From NCBI RefSeq assembly GCF_036192275.1, contig NZ_CP108088.1, forward strand, positions 1,798,001-1,862,000: a stretch of DNA of 64,000 nt. The letters are read 5' to 3'. Origin of the DNA: Streptomyces sp. NBC_00250. GTDB taxonomy: Bacteria > Actinomycetota > Actinomycetes > Streptomycetales > Streptomycetaceae. Positions 18,577 to 27,340 of the stretch are shown here, in pieces. Below the pieces are notes generated by a model that saw only the letters and a program-made list of their open reading frames with translations, was not told the DNA's origin and did not search any database. Both the position numbers and the translations under genes were made by a program. The stretch's first letter is position 1. The number at the start of each line of letters is the position of its first letter.

Positions 18577-18767
18577 GTCCGGGCGGGCCCAGGACCAGGG
18601 CGGATTCAGGTCACGCCTGAGACTGATGGGTTCATGTCGGCCAAATGGCGATCGTGTGACAGCGGGTCCTCTGGACGTGACGGTGCGTCGGGGCTCTGAA
18701 TAGTGTCCAGGCTAAGGACCGACGACCACCCGCGCGTCTTACGTTTCTTATGACTTGGGGAGCACCT

Positions 18768-20333
18768 GTGCACCGCAGAATCATCGTTCCGAGCGCCCTC
18801 GCGGCCTCCCTGCTGCTGGCGATCCCGGCATCGGCGGCCGACTTCACTCCTGGGGCCCCGGGCATCGGCGACTCCTACTACCCCACCAGTGGCAACGGCG
18901 GATACGACGTCTCCCACTACGACCTGCGGCTGAAGTACCAGCCCGCCACGGACCTGCTGGAGGGCACGGCGACGATCGTCGCCACCGCCAAGCAGAACCT
19001 CTCCCGGTTCAACCTCGATCTCGGCCTGACGGTCAGCGAGGTCCGGGTCAACGGCCGCCTCGCGAAGTTCACCGCTTCGGGCGCCCACGAGCTGGAGGTC
19101 ACCCCGGCCGCACCGCTGGAGAAGGACAAGGCGATCTCGATCGTCGTCCGTTACGCGGGCAAGCCCTCCGAGGTGAAGATCGACGGCTGGTCGGCCTGGG
19201 CCCGCACCCCTGACGGCGGTGTCGCCGCGCAGGAGCCGGACTCGGCCGTCTGGTGGTTCCCGTCCAACGACCACCCGCTGGACAAGGCCACCTTCGACGT
19301 CTCCGTCTCGGTGCCGGACGGCACCCAGGCCATCAGCAACGGCGTGCTGCAGTCGCAGTCCTCGCGCCTCGGCTGGACCCGCTTCAACTGGCGTTCCAAC
19401 AAGCCGCAGGCGACGTATCTGGCCACGCTCGCCGTCGGCAAGTTCGACATCACGACGGACAAGACGGCGAACGGGCTGCCCGTCCTCAACGCGTACAGCA
19501 AGGACCTCGGCGACAACGACGGCGCCGCGCGCGCCTCGATCGAGCGCACGACCGAGGTCGCGGAGTGGCTGGAGGGGGTCTTCGGGCCGTACCCGTTCAA
19601 CTCCCTCGGCGGGTACGTGCCGAACGTGACCAGCGGCTTCGCCCTGGAGACGCAGACCCGACCGTTCTACAGCCCGCGGCAGTTCGCCAACGGCGCGAAC
19701 GTGTCGGTGGTCGTGCACGAGCTGGCACACCAGTGGTACGGCGACAGCGTGTCCGTCCGCGACTGGAAGGACATCTGGGTCAACGAGGGCTTCGCCCGCT
19801 ACAGCCAGTGGCTGTGGTCGGAGAAGGAGGGCGAGGGCACGGCCCAGGAGCTGGCGGACTACGTGTACGCCACCCGGACGGCCGAGGACCCGTTCTGGAC
19901 GGTGAAGCCGGGTGACCCGGGCGCCGAGAACCAGTTCCACATCGCCGTCTACGACCGGGGCGCGCTGGCTCTCCAGGCGCTGCGCAACGAGATCGGCGAC
20001 GAGGACTTCTTCGCGATCCTGAAGGGCTGGCCGCAGCAGTTCGCGTACGGCAACGCGCGGGTCGCCGACTTCGTGCGGTACGCCGAGAAGGTCTCCGGCA
20101 AGCCGCTGGCCGAGCTCTTCGACACCTGGCTGTACCAGCCGTCGAAGCCCTCCGCGTCGACGGCGGCGGCGGTCGGCCTGTCCGCGCCGGCGGCGGCGCC
20201 CGCGTCCGGTACCTCGTCCGCGCGCTCGGCCGCTCCGAAGGCCGCGCAGCCGAAGCCGGTCCAGCCGAAGTCCTGGAAGAAGATCGCGGCGACGAACACC
20301 GTCCACGAGACGGAGCACCACGGCAGGCACTGA
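18768..20333 (+). CDS. Secreted M1 family metallopeptidase
   Basis: A 521 aa secreted zinc aminopeptidase, short for M1 because it ends after the catalytic domain. The signal peptide ends around IPASAAD. HELAH (317-321) with E340 in VNEGFARY binds zinc. The usual GAMEN exopeptidase motif is replaced by FALETQT at about 291-297. The tail (about 460-521) is Ala/Ser/Pro/Lys-rich, SARSAAPKAAQPKPVQPKS, possibly a cell-wall-spanning or disordered region. GTG 18768 is preceded by GGGGAG. It is probably monocistronic. Confidence 0.93.
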   Translation: MHRRIIVPSALAASLLLAIPASAADFTPGAPGIGDSYYPTSGNGGYDVSHYDLRLKYQPATDLLEGTATIVATAKQNLSRFNLDLGLTVSEVRVNGRLAKFTASGAHELEVTPAAPLEKDKAISIVVRYAGKPSEVKIDGWSAWARTPDGGVAAQEPDSAVWWFPSNDHPLDKATFDVSVSVPDGTQAISNGVLQSQSSRLGWTRFNWRSNKPQATYLATLAVGKFDITTDKTANGLPVLNAYSKDLGDNDGAARASIERTTEVAEWLEGVFGPYPFNSLGGYVPNVTSGFALETQTRPFYSPRQFANGANVSVVVHELAHQWYGDSVSVRDWKDIWVNEGFARYSQWLWSEKEGEGTAQELADYVYATRTAEDPFWTVKPGDPGAENQFHIAVYDRGALALQALRNEIGDEDFFAILKGWPQQFAYGNARVADFVRYAEKVSGKPLAELFDTWLYQPSKPSASTAAAVGLSAPAAAPASGTSSARSAAPKAAQPKPVQPKSWKKIAATNTVHETEHHGRH

Positions 20334-20411
20334 TCAGCCGAGCGGTGACCGGGGCCGTACGGCCACCGGAACCGTACGGTCAGGGGAGCCGCCCTTCACC
20401 GGGGCCGTCCG

Positions 20412-21296
20412 TCAGCGCGCAGCGCGGCGGGCGGCCTCGCGTGCCTTCCGGGCCAGTGGCAGATAGCGCAGCCGCTCCGGCAGGACGGGGACCACGGCCC
20501 TGACCACCCGGGCGAACCGGCGCAGCGCGCGGTCCTGCGCGTCCGTCCATTCGAGTCCAATGGCCTCCCGGGCGTCCGGCGGCATCATGCCGACGGTGAG
20601 GAAGGCACGCAGCCGCAGGAACGGGCGGCGCAGGACCGGCCAGAGCAGCCGGAGGACGAGCCGGACGGGCAGCGGACCGCGGTCGGGGGCGGGCACGGGC
20701 TGGTCGGGGTCGAGCAGCTCCCGCACGACGACGGTCGCCTCCAGCTCGTCCGCGAGGACCTTCCGGTAGTACGGCCAGAACTCCTCGATCGTCTGCGGCA
20801 TGTCCCGGTCGTGGATGCCGAGGATCCTGCCGACCTGGAGCCACTCGGCGTACAGCTGCCGTTCCTGCGCCTCGGTGAGGGGGCGGGCGAGGAGGCGGAG
20901 GCCGTGGGCGTAGACGGGGAAGCCGGTCGCGTGCACCCAGGAGTAGTAGGCGGGGGTGAGGGCGTGGTAGCGGCGCCCGTGCGCGTCGGTGCCCTGGATG
21001 TCGCGGTGCAGCCGGCGGAGGCGGCGCCCCTCCCGCGCGGCGTCCTCACCGCCGTAGATCCACAGCTGGACCGAGCGCAGGGAGCGTTCGCCCCGGCCCC
21101 AGGGGTCGGTGCGGAAGACGGAGTGGGCGTCGACTCCGGCGCCGATCGCGGGGTGGGCGACCTGCATCGTGAGAGCGGCGGGGAGCATCAGGAGCGCCCG
21201 GATGTCGCCGGCCACGCTCCACAGCACGCCGCCGACGGGCGGTGGCAGCGGATCGCCGCCGACGGGGACCTGATCGCCTGACGTCACATGCTCCAT
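20412..21296 (-). CDS. MpaB/DUF2236 oxygenase family protein
   Basis: A 294 aa protein of the MpaB/latex-clearing-protein-related family, mostly helical. Family segments are VAHPAIGAGVDAHS, RRLHRDIQGTDAHGRRYHAL, the central YYSWVHATGFPV whose His is the likely haem ligand, and a C-terminal LEWTDAQDRALRRFARV. Members are proposed haem oxygenases; the substrate is unknown here. ATG 21296 has GGAGAG upstream. It lies downstream of the orphan ATP synthase b-like gene, separated by a strong terminator, so it is likely a separate transcript. Confidence 0.88.
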   Translation of the reverse strand: MEHVTSGDQVPVGGDPLPPPVGGVLWSVAGDIRALLMLPAALTMQVAHPAIGAGVDAHSVFRTDPWGRGERSLRSVQLWIYGGEDAAREGRRLRRLHRDIQGTDAHGRRYHALTPAYYSWVHATGFPVYAHGLRLLARPLTEAQERQLYAEWLQVGRILGIHDRDMPQTIEEFWPYYRKVLADELEATVVVRELLDPDQPVPAPDRGPLPVRLVLRLLWPVLRRPFLRLRAFLTVGMMPPDAREAIGLEWTDAQDRALRRFARVVRAVVPVLPERLRYLPLARKAREAARRAAR

Positions 21297-21333
21297 GGGG
21301 CTCTCTCCTCACACTCCAGGCTGCACCCACGAC

Positions 21334-21380
21334 GAAGGGGCCGTCACCCGGGCGTTTCGGCCCCTGGTGACGGCCCCTTC
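21334..21380 (-). terminator. Terminator after the b-subunit-like gene
   Basis: Perfect 15-bp stem GAAGGGGCCGTCACC / GGTGACGGCCCCTTC around a 17-nt loop, 13 bp beyond the stop at 21394. Confidence 0.9.
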
Positions 21381-21393
21381 CGGGGAGTACGGG

Positions 21394-21882
21394 TCAGCCG
21401 CGGTCGGCGCCGACCGGCTCGCCGACGATACGGGCGGCGAGGGCGTGGGCCCAGGCGTCGACATCGGCGTTGAGCTCGCGCTCGGCGGCGGCACGCTCGG
21501 CGGCGATCTTCACGGAACCGGCGGCGATGATCGACTCGCGCTCGGCGTTGCCCTCGGCGCGGGCGGCGGCGATGGCCACCGAGCCCTCCTCGACGGCCTT
21601 GGCGCGGATACGGGCGGCCTCGTGGCGGGCCTCGGCCAGCTCGGCCTCGTACTGCTCACGGATCTGGGTGGCCTCGGCGCGCAGGTCGTCGGCGCGTCCG
21701 GTGCCGCCGTCGATGGCGTCCTCGCGCTCGTCGAGGGTGCGCCGGATCTTCGGCAGGATGCCCTTCGCCATGATGAGGAAGGTGAGGGCGAACAGCACCA
21801 GGCCGAGGATGAGCTCCGCCCAGACAGGGTTGAGCGGACCGAGGTCCATGTTGAAGACAGTCGAGTTCGAAGCGAGGGTCAT
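21394..21882 (-). CDS. Orphan F-type ATP synthase b-subunit-like protein
   Basis: A 162 aa protein with one N-terminal membrane helix (WAELILGLVLFALTFLIMAK) followed by GILPKIRRTLDEREDAI and a long Ala/Glu-rich coiled coil, exactly the layout of F0 subunit b, but no other atp gene is near. The usual delta-contacting C-terminus is shortened (ALAARIVGEP). It may substitute for, or dimerise with, the operon-encoded AtpF, or be a membrane-anchored coiled-coil protein with another role. TAGAAT (21894 down to 21889) lies 6 nt before the ATG with no ribosome-binding site, so the transcript is probably leaderless. Confidence 0.85.
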   Translation of the reverse strand: MTLASNSTVFNMDLGPLNPVWAELILGLVLFALTFLIMAKGILPKIRRTLDEREDAIDGGTGRADDLRAEATQIREQYEAELAEARHEAARIRAKAVEEGSVAIAAARAEGNAERESIIAAGSVKIAAERAAAERELNADVDAWAHALAARIVGEPVGADRG

Positions 21883-22052
21883 GCGCGCATTCTACCTGCT
21901 AGAAAAAGCGACATTTCGGGCTCCCTGGCGAGAGTTGTCACTTTCGTGCGAGTCCGGCCAGATTCCCGGCACCCAAAGGCTACCGGAAGGTAACCACGGC
22001 TGATTGTATGTGCCGCGCCAGCACAACCCCCCACACCCTCAAGGGAGTTCCC

Positions 22053-23045
22053 GTGTCGTTCGCCGCGCTCCGCCGCGCCCCCGGCGCCGCCCTTTCCCTG
22101 GCCCTCGCGGCCGCCACCCTGGCCGCGACCGCTCCGGGCGCGACCGCCGCCTCCGCCGGGGCGGCCGCCGAGGCCCCGCGGCTGAAGGTGCTCACGTACA
22201 ACGCGTTCCTGTTCTCGAAGACGCTCTACCCGAACTGGGGCCAGGACCACCGGGCCAAGGCGATCCCCGCGGCCCCCTGGTACCAGGGGCAGGACGTCGT
22301 CGTCCTCCAGGAGGCCTTCGACAACGGCGCCTCGGACGCCCTCAAGACGAACTCCGCCGGCCAGTACCCGTACCAGACCCCGATCGTGGGCCGCAGCAAG
22401 AGCGGCTGGGACGCCACCGGCGGCTCCTACTCCGCGACCACCCCCGAGGACGGCGGGGTGACGATCCTCAGCAAGTGGCCGATCATCCGCAAGGAGCAGC
22501 ACGTCTACAAGGACGCCTGCGGCGCCGACTGGTGGTCGAACAAGGGCTTCGCGTACGTCGTGCTCGACGTCAACGGCAGCAAGGTCCACGTCGTCGGCAC
22601 CCACGCCCAGTCCACCGACCCGGGGTGCTCGGCGGGGGAGGCGGCGCAGATGCGCAGCCGGCAGTTCAAGGCGATCGACGCCTTCCTCGACGCCAAGAGC
22701 ATCCCGTCGAACGAGCAGGTGATCGTCGCCGGCGACATGAACGTCGACTCGCACACTCCCGAGTACGGAACGATGCTCGCCGACGCGGGCCTGACCGGGG
22801 CCGACGCCCGCACCGGCCACCCGTACTCCTTCGACACCGACCTGAACTCGATCGCCTCCGAGCGCTACCCGGACGACCCGCGCGAGGACCTCGACTACGT
22901 CCTCTACCGCTCGGGGAACGCCCGGCCCGCGAACTGGACCAACCACGTGGTCCTGGAGAAGAGCGCCCCGTGGACGGTCTCCAGCTGGGGCACGAGCTAC
23001 ACGTACACCAACCTTTCCGACCACTACCCGGTCACGGGCTTCTGA
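22053..23045 (+). CDS. Secreted neutral sphingomyelinase-like phosphodiesterase
   Basis: A 330 aa exported protein of the endonuclease/exonuclease/phosphatase superfamily. The signal peptide is about 1-38 (LALAAATLAATAPGATA). Active-site pieces are TYNAF (N50), LQEAF (E87), VAGDMNVDS and the C-terminal SDHYPV (H324). The insert DYVLYRSGNARP and overall length match bacterial sphingomyelin phosphodiesterases, which cleave sphingomyelin to ceramide and phosphocholine; a more general phosphodiesterase activity is possible. GTG 22053 follows AAGGGAG. Four cysteines are visible in the mature part (CGADWW and DPGC among them). Confidence 0.88.
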   Translation: MSFAALRRAPGAALSLALAAATLAATAPGATAASAGAAAEAPRLKVLTYNAFLFSKTLYPNWGQDHRAKAIPAAPWYQGQDVVVLQEAFDNGASDALKTNSAGQYPYQTPIVGRSKSGWDATGGSYSATTPEDGGVTILSKWPIIRKEQHVYKDACGADWWSNKGFAYVVLDVNGSKVHVVGTHAQSTDPGCSAGEAAQMRSRQFKAIDAFLDAKSIPSNEQVIVAGDMNVDSHTPEYGTMLADAGLTGADARTGHPYSFDTDLNSIASERYPDDPREDLDYVLYRSGNARPANWTNHVVLEKSAPWTVSSWGTSYTYTNLSDHYPVTGF

Positions 23046-23074
23046 GCTGACCGGCGGGCGGCGGAGGCGGGGCG

Positions 23075-23569
23075 TCAGTACCCGTATCCGCCGCCGAAGA
23101 GGCTGTAGAGCCAGGCCCCGAGCACCCCTGCGACACAGAGCAGCACGACGAAGGACCCGAAGCTCGTGTGCCGCTCCTTACGGGGCCGGGCGGGGCGGGC
23201 GGCACGCTCCGGCCGGCCCGGCTTCGCCTTCCTCTCCGGTCCGCCCCGCTTCCTCGCCCCTGCCGGAGCGGGCTCGGCGACCGCGGCGACGTCGGCGAGC
23301 AGGCTCCGGCAGACCGCCGCCAGCTCCGCCGTCCCGGCCGTCAGGTCGACGACCACCTCGGTACGGGCCGGGGCCGTCGTGCCCCCGTCGAGGAGCCTCC
23401 CGGCACGCAGCAGCGCCTGATCCTTACCCCCGGTCGGGCCGAGGCTTATCCAGCGGCCCACGTGCTCGCCCCGGATCACCACACCGCCGCCCCGCTCCCG
23501 GTACACGGTGTGCTCCCGCCACAGGACTCCGGCCAACTCTTGCGCCGTCTCCCTGAGTTGCGTGTACAT
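23075..23569 (-). CDS. Hypothetical protein with C-terminal membrane anchor
   Basis: A 164 aa protein. The N-terminal cytosolic domain (about 1-95) contains GVVIRGEHVGRWISLGPT and VVVDLTAGTAELAAVCRSL. A Lys/Arg/Pro-rich linker (KRGGPERKAKPGRPERAARP) leads to a single C-terminal helix, FVVLLCVAGVLGAWLYSLFG, then GGYGY. It is therefore a tail-anchored protein with the basic linker at the inner membrane face. ATG 23569 follows GGGGAG. I recognise no family; about 90 bp separate it from the macro-domain gene upstream. Confidence 0.75.
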   Translation of the reverse strand: MYTQLRETAQELAGVLWREHTVYRERGGGVVIRGEHVGRWISLGPTGGKDQALLRAGRLLDGGTTAPARTEVVVDLTAGTAELAAVCRSLLADVAAVAEPAPAGARKRGGPERKAKPGRPERAARPARPRKERHTSFGSFVVLLCVAGVLGAWLYSLFGGGYGY

Positions 23570-23661
23570 CTGACTCCCCTGTTCCCGTTCCCCAGTTCGA
23601 ACAGCCGCAGACTCTAGCCGCCGCCCCCGCCGGCCCCCGCGACGCCCCGCCCCCGCGCCCC

Positions 23662-24156
23662 TTACGCGTCGAAGTCGTACACCGTGACCGGTATCCCCCG
23701 GTCCACCAGACGCCGCACGACGAGGGGCTCGACCCGCTCCCAGGAGCCTCCCGCGAGCCCGCAGCCGATGCGCGGCATGTGCACGGAGGCCCCCAGCCCG
23801 GTCGCCCTGTCGGCGAGCAGTCCCAGCGCGGCGTCGATCGCCTCGTACCGCACGGGTACGGCCGTGTCGCGCACGGTGCGTATCCCCCGCTGGCCGACCA
23901 GATTGGCCACCCACAGTTCGGGCTCGACCCGCACGAACTGGGCCGCGCCGAGCCCGTGGTCGTTCCGCTCGCGCTCGCGGTGCCACTGCCGGAAGGCGGC
24001 CTCGGGCGCGGGCCAGCGGCGTGAGATCGCCAGCACGAAGCCCCTGCCCCAGGCACCGATGTCGTTGCAGACGTGGGCGATGATCCTGACGCCCTCGCCC
24101 CGTGGCGCGGTCGCGTCCCCCTGCACATACGTGATGCCGCTCGTGATGGCGTTCAT
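23662..24156 (-). CDS. Macro domain protein (ADP-ribose-1''-phosphate phosphatase-like)
   Basis: A 164 aa single-domain protein. GDATAP and IIAHVCNDIGAWGRGFV match the ADP-ribose binding loop of Poa1p/TARG1-type macro domains, and MPRIGCGLAGGSWERVEPLV matches the second loop. Such proteins remove or hydrolyse ADP-ribose species in the cytosol; which reaction applies here cannot be settled. The start ATG 24156 follows GTGATCGTC without a clear ribosome-binding site. It is divergent from a MerR regulator with 123 bp between starts, so that regulator could control it. Confidence 0.88.
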   Translation of the reverse strand: MNAITSGITYVQGDATAPRGEGVRIIAHVCNDIGAWGRGFVLAISRRWPAPEAAFRQWHRERERNDHGLGAAQFVRVEPELWVANLVGQRGIRTVRDTAVPVRYEAIDAALGLLADRATGLGASVHMPRIGCGLAGGSWERVEPLVVRRLVDRGIPVTVYDFDA

Positions 24157-24279
24157 GACGATCACGCTACGGGGCACCACTGACAGTGCGCGCGCTCTTC
24201 TACAGCGCTGGTGAGACAGCAATACTGTTCAAGTGACCGGGACCGGCCGGTCGACGGCAGCGGAAGCGAGGCACCTCGG

Positions 24280-25017
24280 ATGGGCGTCGGGAGCGACGAG
24301 GAGGGCGGGCCCAGCTACACCGTCGACGAGCTGGCCGCGCGGGCCGGGGTCACGGTGCGGACCGTGCGGTTCTACGGGACCCGCGGGCTCCTTCCGCCGC
24401 CCGTCATCGGGGCGCGGCGGGTCGGGCACTACGGGCAGGGCCATCTGTCCCGGCTGGCGCTCATCGAGGAGCTCCAGCGGCAGGGGATGACGCTGGCCGC
24501 GATCGAGCGGTACCTGGAGCAGCTGCCGCCCGACCTCAGCGCGCAGGACCTGGCGATCCACCGGGCCCTGGTCGCCTCCTGGGCGCCGGAGTCCGCCGAG
24601 TCCATCACCCGGCGCGAGCTGGAGCGGCGGGCCGGGCGGGCGCTGACCGAGCGGGACGTGGACCGGCTGGCCGCGATGGGGGTGCTCGACCGGACCGCCG
24701 AGGACGACACCTTCCGGCTCGACGGCTCCCTGCTGCGGCTCGGCGTCGAGCTGCTCGACGTACCCATCGAGCACGAGACGATCCTCGCCTCCCGCACCGT
24801 TCTCCTGGAGCACGCGCGCGCTGCCGCCCAGGAGCTGTCCCGGCTGTTCCGGGACGAGGTGTGGAGCCCGTACCGGGAGAGCGGGGAGGACCCGGACCAC
24901 CTGAGCGCGATGAAGTCGCTCTCGGCGCACATGCAGCCGATGGTGGTCCAGGCCCTCCTCACGGCCTTCCAGCGCTCACTGAGCGAGGAGCTGAGGACGG
25001 CGTTCAGGACTCGGTGA
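24280..25017 (+). CDS. MerR family transcriptional regulator
   Basis: A 245 aa regulator. The N-terminal winged HTH is at about 8-75: YTVDELAARAGVTVRTVRFY, GLLPPPVIGARRVGHYGQ, and the dimerisation helix LALIEELQRQGMTLAAIERYL. The C-terminal domain (about 90-245) is helical with no cysteine-rich metal site, so it probably senses a small molecule or lacks a classic effector. ATG 24280 has GAGG upstream. It is divergent from the macro-domain gene and is followed directly by a hairpin terminator. Confidence 0.88.
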   Translation: MGVGSDEEGGPSYTVDELAARAGVTVRTVRFYGTRGLLPPPVIGARRVGHYGQGHLSRLALIEELQRQGMTLAAIERYLEQLPPDLSAQDLAIHRALVASWAPESAESITRRELERRAGRALTERDVDRLAAMGVLDRTAEDDTFRLDGSLLRLGVELLDVPIEHETILASRTVLLEHARAAAQELSRLFRDEVWSPYRESGEDPDHLSAMKSLSAHMQPMVVQALLTAFQRSLSEELRTAFRTR

Positions 25018-25042
25018 GAGGGCCGGCCGGGGACCGGCCCTC
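25018..25042 (+). terminator. Terminator of the MerR gene
   Basis: GAGGGCCGG (25018-25026) pairs with CCGGCCCTC (25034-25042) immediately after the stop codon. Confidence 0.7.
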
Positions 25043-25120
25043 GGCACCGCCCGGACGGCCGACCCCCGGAGCCGGCCCCCGCACCGCACGGACGCCGGCC
25101 CCTTCCCCGAGCGGCACCGC

Positions 25121-27295
25121 TCAGGCGTCGGTGAAGACCTCGCCCCGCTCTGCCTTCTCCACCAGGAGCGCCGGCGGGGTGAACCGCTCGCCGTACGTCG
25201 CGGCCAGCTCACGCGCGCGTGCCGTGAATCCGGCGACACCGCCCTCGTAACCGTTGATGTACTGGAGCACGCCGCCGGTCCAGGCCGGGAAGCCGATGCC
25301 CATGATGGAGCCGATGTTGGCGTCGGCGACCGAGGTCAGGACGCCCTCCTCCACGAGCCGGACGGTGTCCAGGGCCTCGGCGAAGAGCATCCGCTCCTGC
25401 ATGTCGCGGAAGGGGATCTCGTGTCCGGGCTTGGCGAAGTGCTCGCGCAGGCCGGGCCAGAGCTTCCCGCGCCTGCCGTCCTCGCCGTACTCGTAGAAGC
25501 CCACGCCGCCGCTGCGACCGGGCCGCCCGAACTCGTCGACCATGCGGTCGATGACGGCCTCGCCCGGGTGGCTGACCCAGGTGCCGCCGGCCTCCTCGAT
25601 CGCCCGCTTCGTCTCGTTGCGGATCTTGCGCGGGAGGGTCAGGGTCAGTTCGTCCATCAGCGAGAGGACCTTGGCCGGGTAGCCGGCCTGCGCGGCGGCC
25701 TGCTCGACGGAGGCGGGCTCGATGCCCTCGCCGACCATGGCGACGCCCTCGTTGATGAAGTGGCCGATCACCCGGGAGGTGAAGAAGCCGCGCGAGTCGT
25801 TGACGACGATCGGCGTCTTGTTGATCTGCCGGACCAGGTCGAAGGCGCGGGCGAGCGCCTCGTCGCCGGTCCGCTCGCCCTTGATGATCTCGACGAGCGG
25901 CATCTTGTCGACGGGCGAGAAGAAGTGCAGACCGATGAAGTCGCCCTGGCGCTCCACGCCCTCGGCGAGGACGGAGATCGGCAGGGTCGAGGTGTTGGAG
26001 CAGAGCAGCGCGTCGGGCTCGACGACGTCCTGGATCTCCTGGAAGACCTTGTGCTTGAGCGCCGTGTCCTCGAAGACTGCCTCGATGACCGCGTCGCAGC
26101 CCGCCAGGTCCCCGGCCTCGGAGGTCGGCGTGATGCGGGCGAGGAGCGCGTCGGCCTTCTCCTGGGTCGTACGGCCGCGGGAGACGGCCTTGGCGCAGAG
26201 GGCCTCGGAGTAGGCCTTGCCCTTCGCGGCGGACTCGGCGGAGACGTCCTTGAGGACGACCTCGATGCCGGCGCGGGCGCAGGAGTACGCGATGCCGGCG
26301 CCCATCATGCCCGCGCCGAGGACGGCGACCTTGCGGACCGGGCGGGGCTCGATGCCCTTCGGGCGGCTCGCGCCGGAGTTGACGGCCTGGAGGTCGAAGA
26401 AGAACGCCTGGATCATGTTCTTCGCCGTCGGGCCGACGACCAGCTCGGTGAAGTAGCGGCTCTCGATGACGAGCGCGGTCTCGAAGTCGACCTGGGAGCC
26501 CTCGACGGCCGCGGCCATGATGTTCCGGGGCGCCGGGTAGGGCGCGCCGTTGAGCTGCTTGCGCAGGTTGGCGGGGAAGGCGGGCAGGTTGGCCGCGAAC
26601 TTGGGGTTCGACGGGGTGCCGCCGGGGATCCGGTAGCCGGGGACGTCCCAGGGCTGGCGGGACTCGGGGTGGGCGTCGATGAAGGCGATGGCCTTGGCCA
26701 TCATCTCCTCGCGGGTGGCGGCCACCTCGTGGACGAGGCCGTTGTCGAGGGCGCGCCTGGGGGCGTACTGGGTGCCCTGGAGCAGCACCTTGAGCAGCGC
26801 GTCGGTGATGCCCATGAGGCGGACGGTACGGGCGACGCCGCCACCGCCCGGCAGCAGGCCGAGGGTGACCTCGGGCAGGCCGATCTTGGAGCCGGGGGCG
26901 TCGAGGGCGACGCGGTGGTGGGAGGCGAGGGCGATCTCGTAGCCCCCGCCGAGCGCGGCGCCGTTGATCGCGGCGACGACGGGCTTGCCGAGGGTCTCGA
27001 TGCGGCGCAGCGCCCGCTTCATCTCCAGTGCGCCCTCGAAGATGTCCCGGGCGTGCTCGGGGCCCGCCTGGATCATGTCCTTGAGGTCGCCGCCCGCGAA
27101 GAAGGTCTTCTTCGCGGAGGTGTAGATGATGCCGCGGATGGAGTCCTTCTCGGCCTCCACGCGGTCGGCGATCGCGATGATCGAGGCCCGGAAGGCCTGG
27201 TTCATGGTGTTGGCGGACTGGTTCGGGTCGTCGAGGACGAGGGTGACGATCCCGGTCTCGTCCTGCTCCCAGCGGATGGTGGTGCTCTCGCTCAT
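25121..27295 (-). CDS. fadB: FadB-type multifunctional protein (enoyl-CoA hydratase / 3-hydroxyacyl-CoA dehydrogenase)
   Basis: A 724 aa fusion for two steps of fatty-acid beta-oxidation. An N-terminal crotonase domain (about 1-200) has FFAGGDL and NGAALGGGYEIALASH, and its catalytic region LPEVTLGLLPGGGG keeps the glutamates. The NAD-binding HAD domain starts at about 325 with VAVLGAGMMGAGIAY, followed by SNTSTLPIS, LHFFSPVDKMPLVEI and a C-terminal HAD domain from about 500 (GHFINEGVAMVGEG). It is the last gene of a four-gene operon, 45 bp after the thiolase stop, and completes the pathway with it. Confidence 0.95.
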   Translation of the reverse strand: MSESTTIRWEQDETGIVTLVLDDPNQSANTMNQAFRASIIAIADRVEAEKDSIRGIIYTSAKKTFFAGGDLKDMIQAGPEHARDIFEGALEMKRALRRIETLGKPVVAAINGAALGGGYEIALASHHRVALDAPGSKIGLPEVTLGLLPGGGGVARTVRLMGITDALLKVLLQGTQYAPRRALDNGLVHEVAATREEMMAKAIAFIDAHPESRQPWDVPGYRIPGGTPSNPKFAANLPAFPANLRKQLNGAPYPAPRNIMAAAVEGSQVDFETALVIESRYFTELVVGPTAKNMIQAFFFDLQAVNSGASRPKGIEPRPVRKVAVLGAGMMGAGIAYSCARAGIEVVLKDVSAESAAKGKAYSEALCAKAVSRGRTTQEKADALLARITPTSEAGDLAGCDAVIEAVFEDTALKHKVFQEIQDVVEPDALLCSNTSTLPISVLAEGVERQGDFIGLHFFSPVDKMPLVEIIKGERTGDEALARAFDLVRQINKTPIVVNDSRGFFTSRVIGHFINEGVAMVGEGIEPASVEQAAAQAGYPAKVLSLMDELTLTLPRKIRNETKRAIEEAGGTWVSHPGEAVIDRMVDEFGRPGRSGGVGFYEYGEDGRRGKLWPGLREHFAKPGHEIPFRDMQERMLFAEALDTVRLVEEGVLTSVADANIGSIMGIGFPAWTGGVLQYINGYEGGVAGFTARARELAATYGERFTPPALLVEKAERGEVFTDA

Positions 27296-27340
27296 GTCTC
27301 TGCTTCTCCGTGGACGTGAAGAGGGGTTCGGACGGGACGG

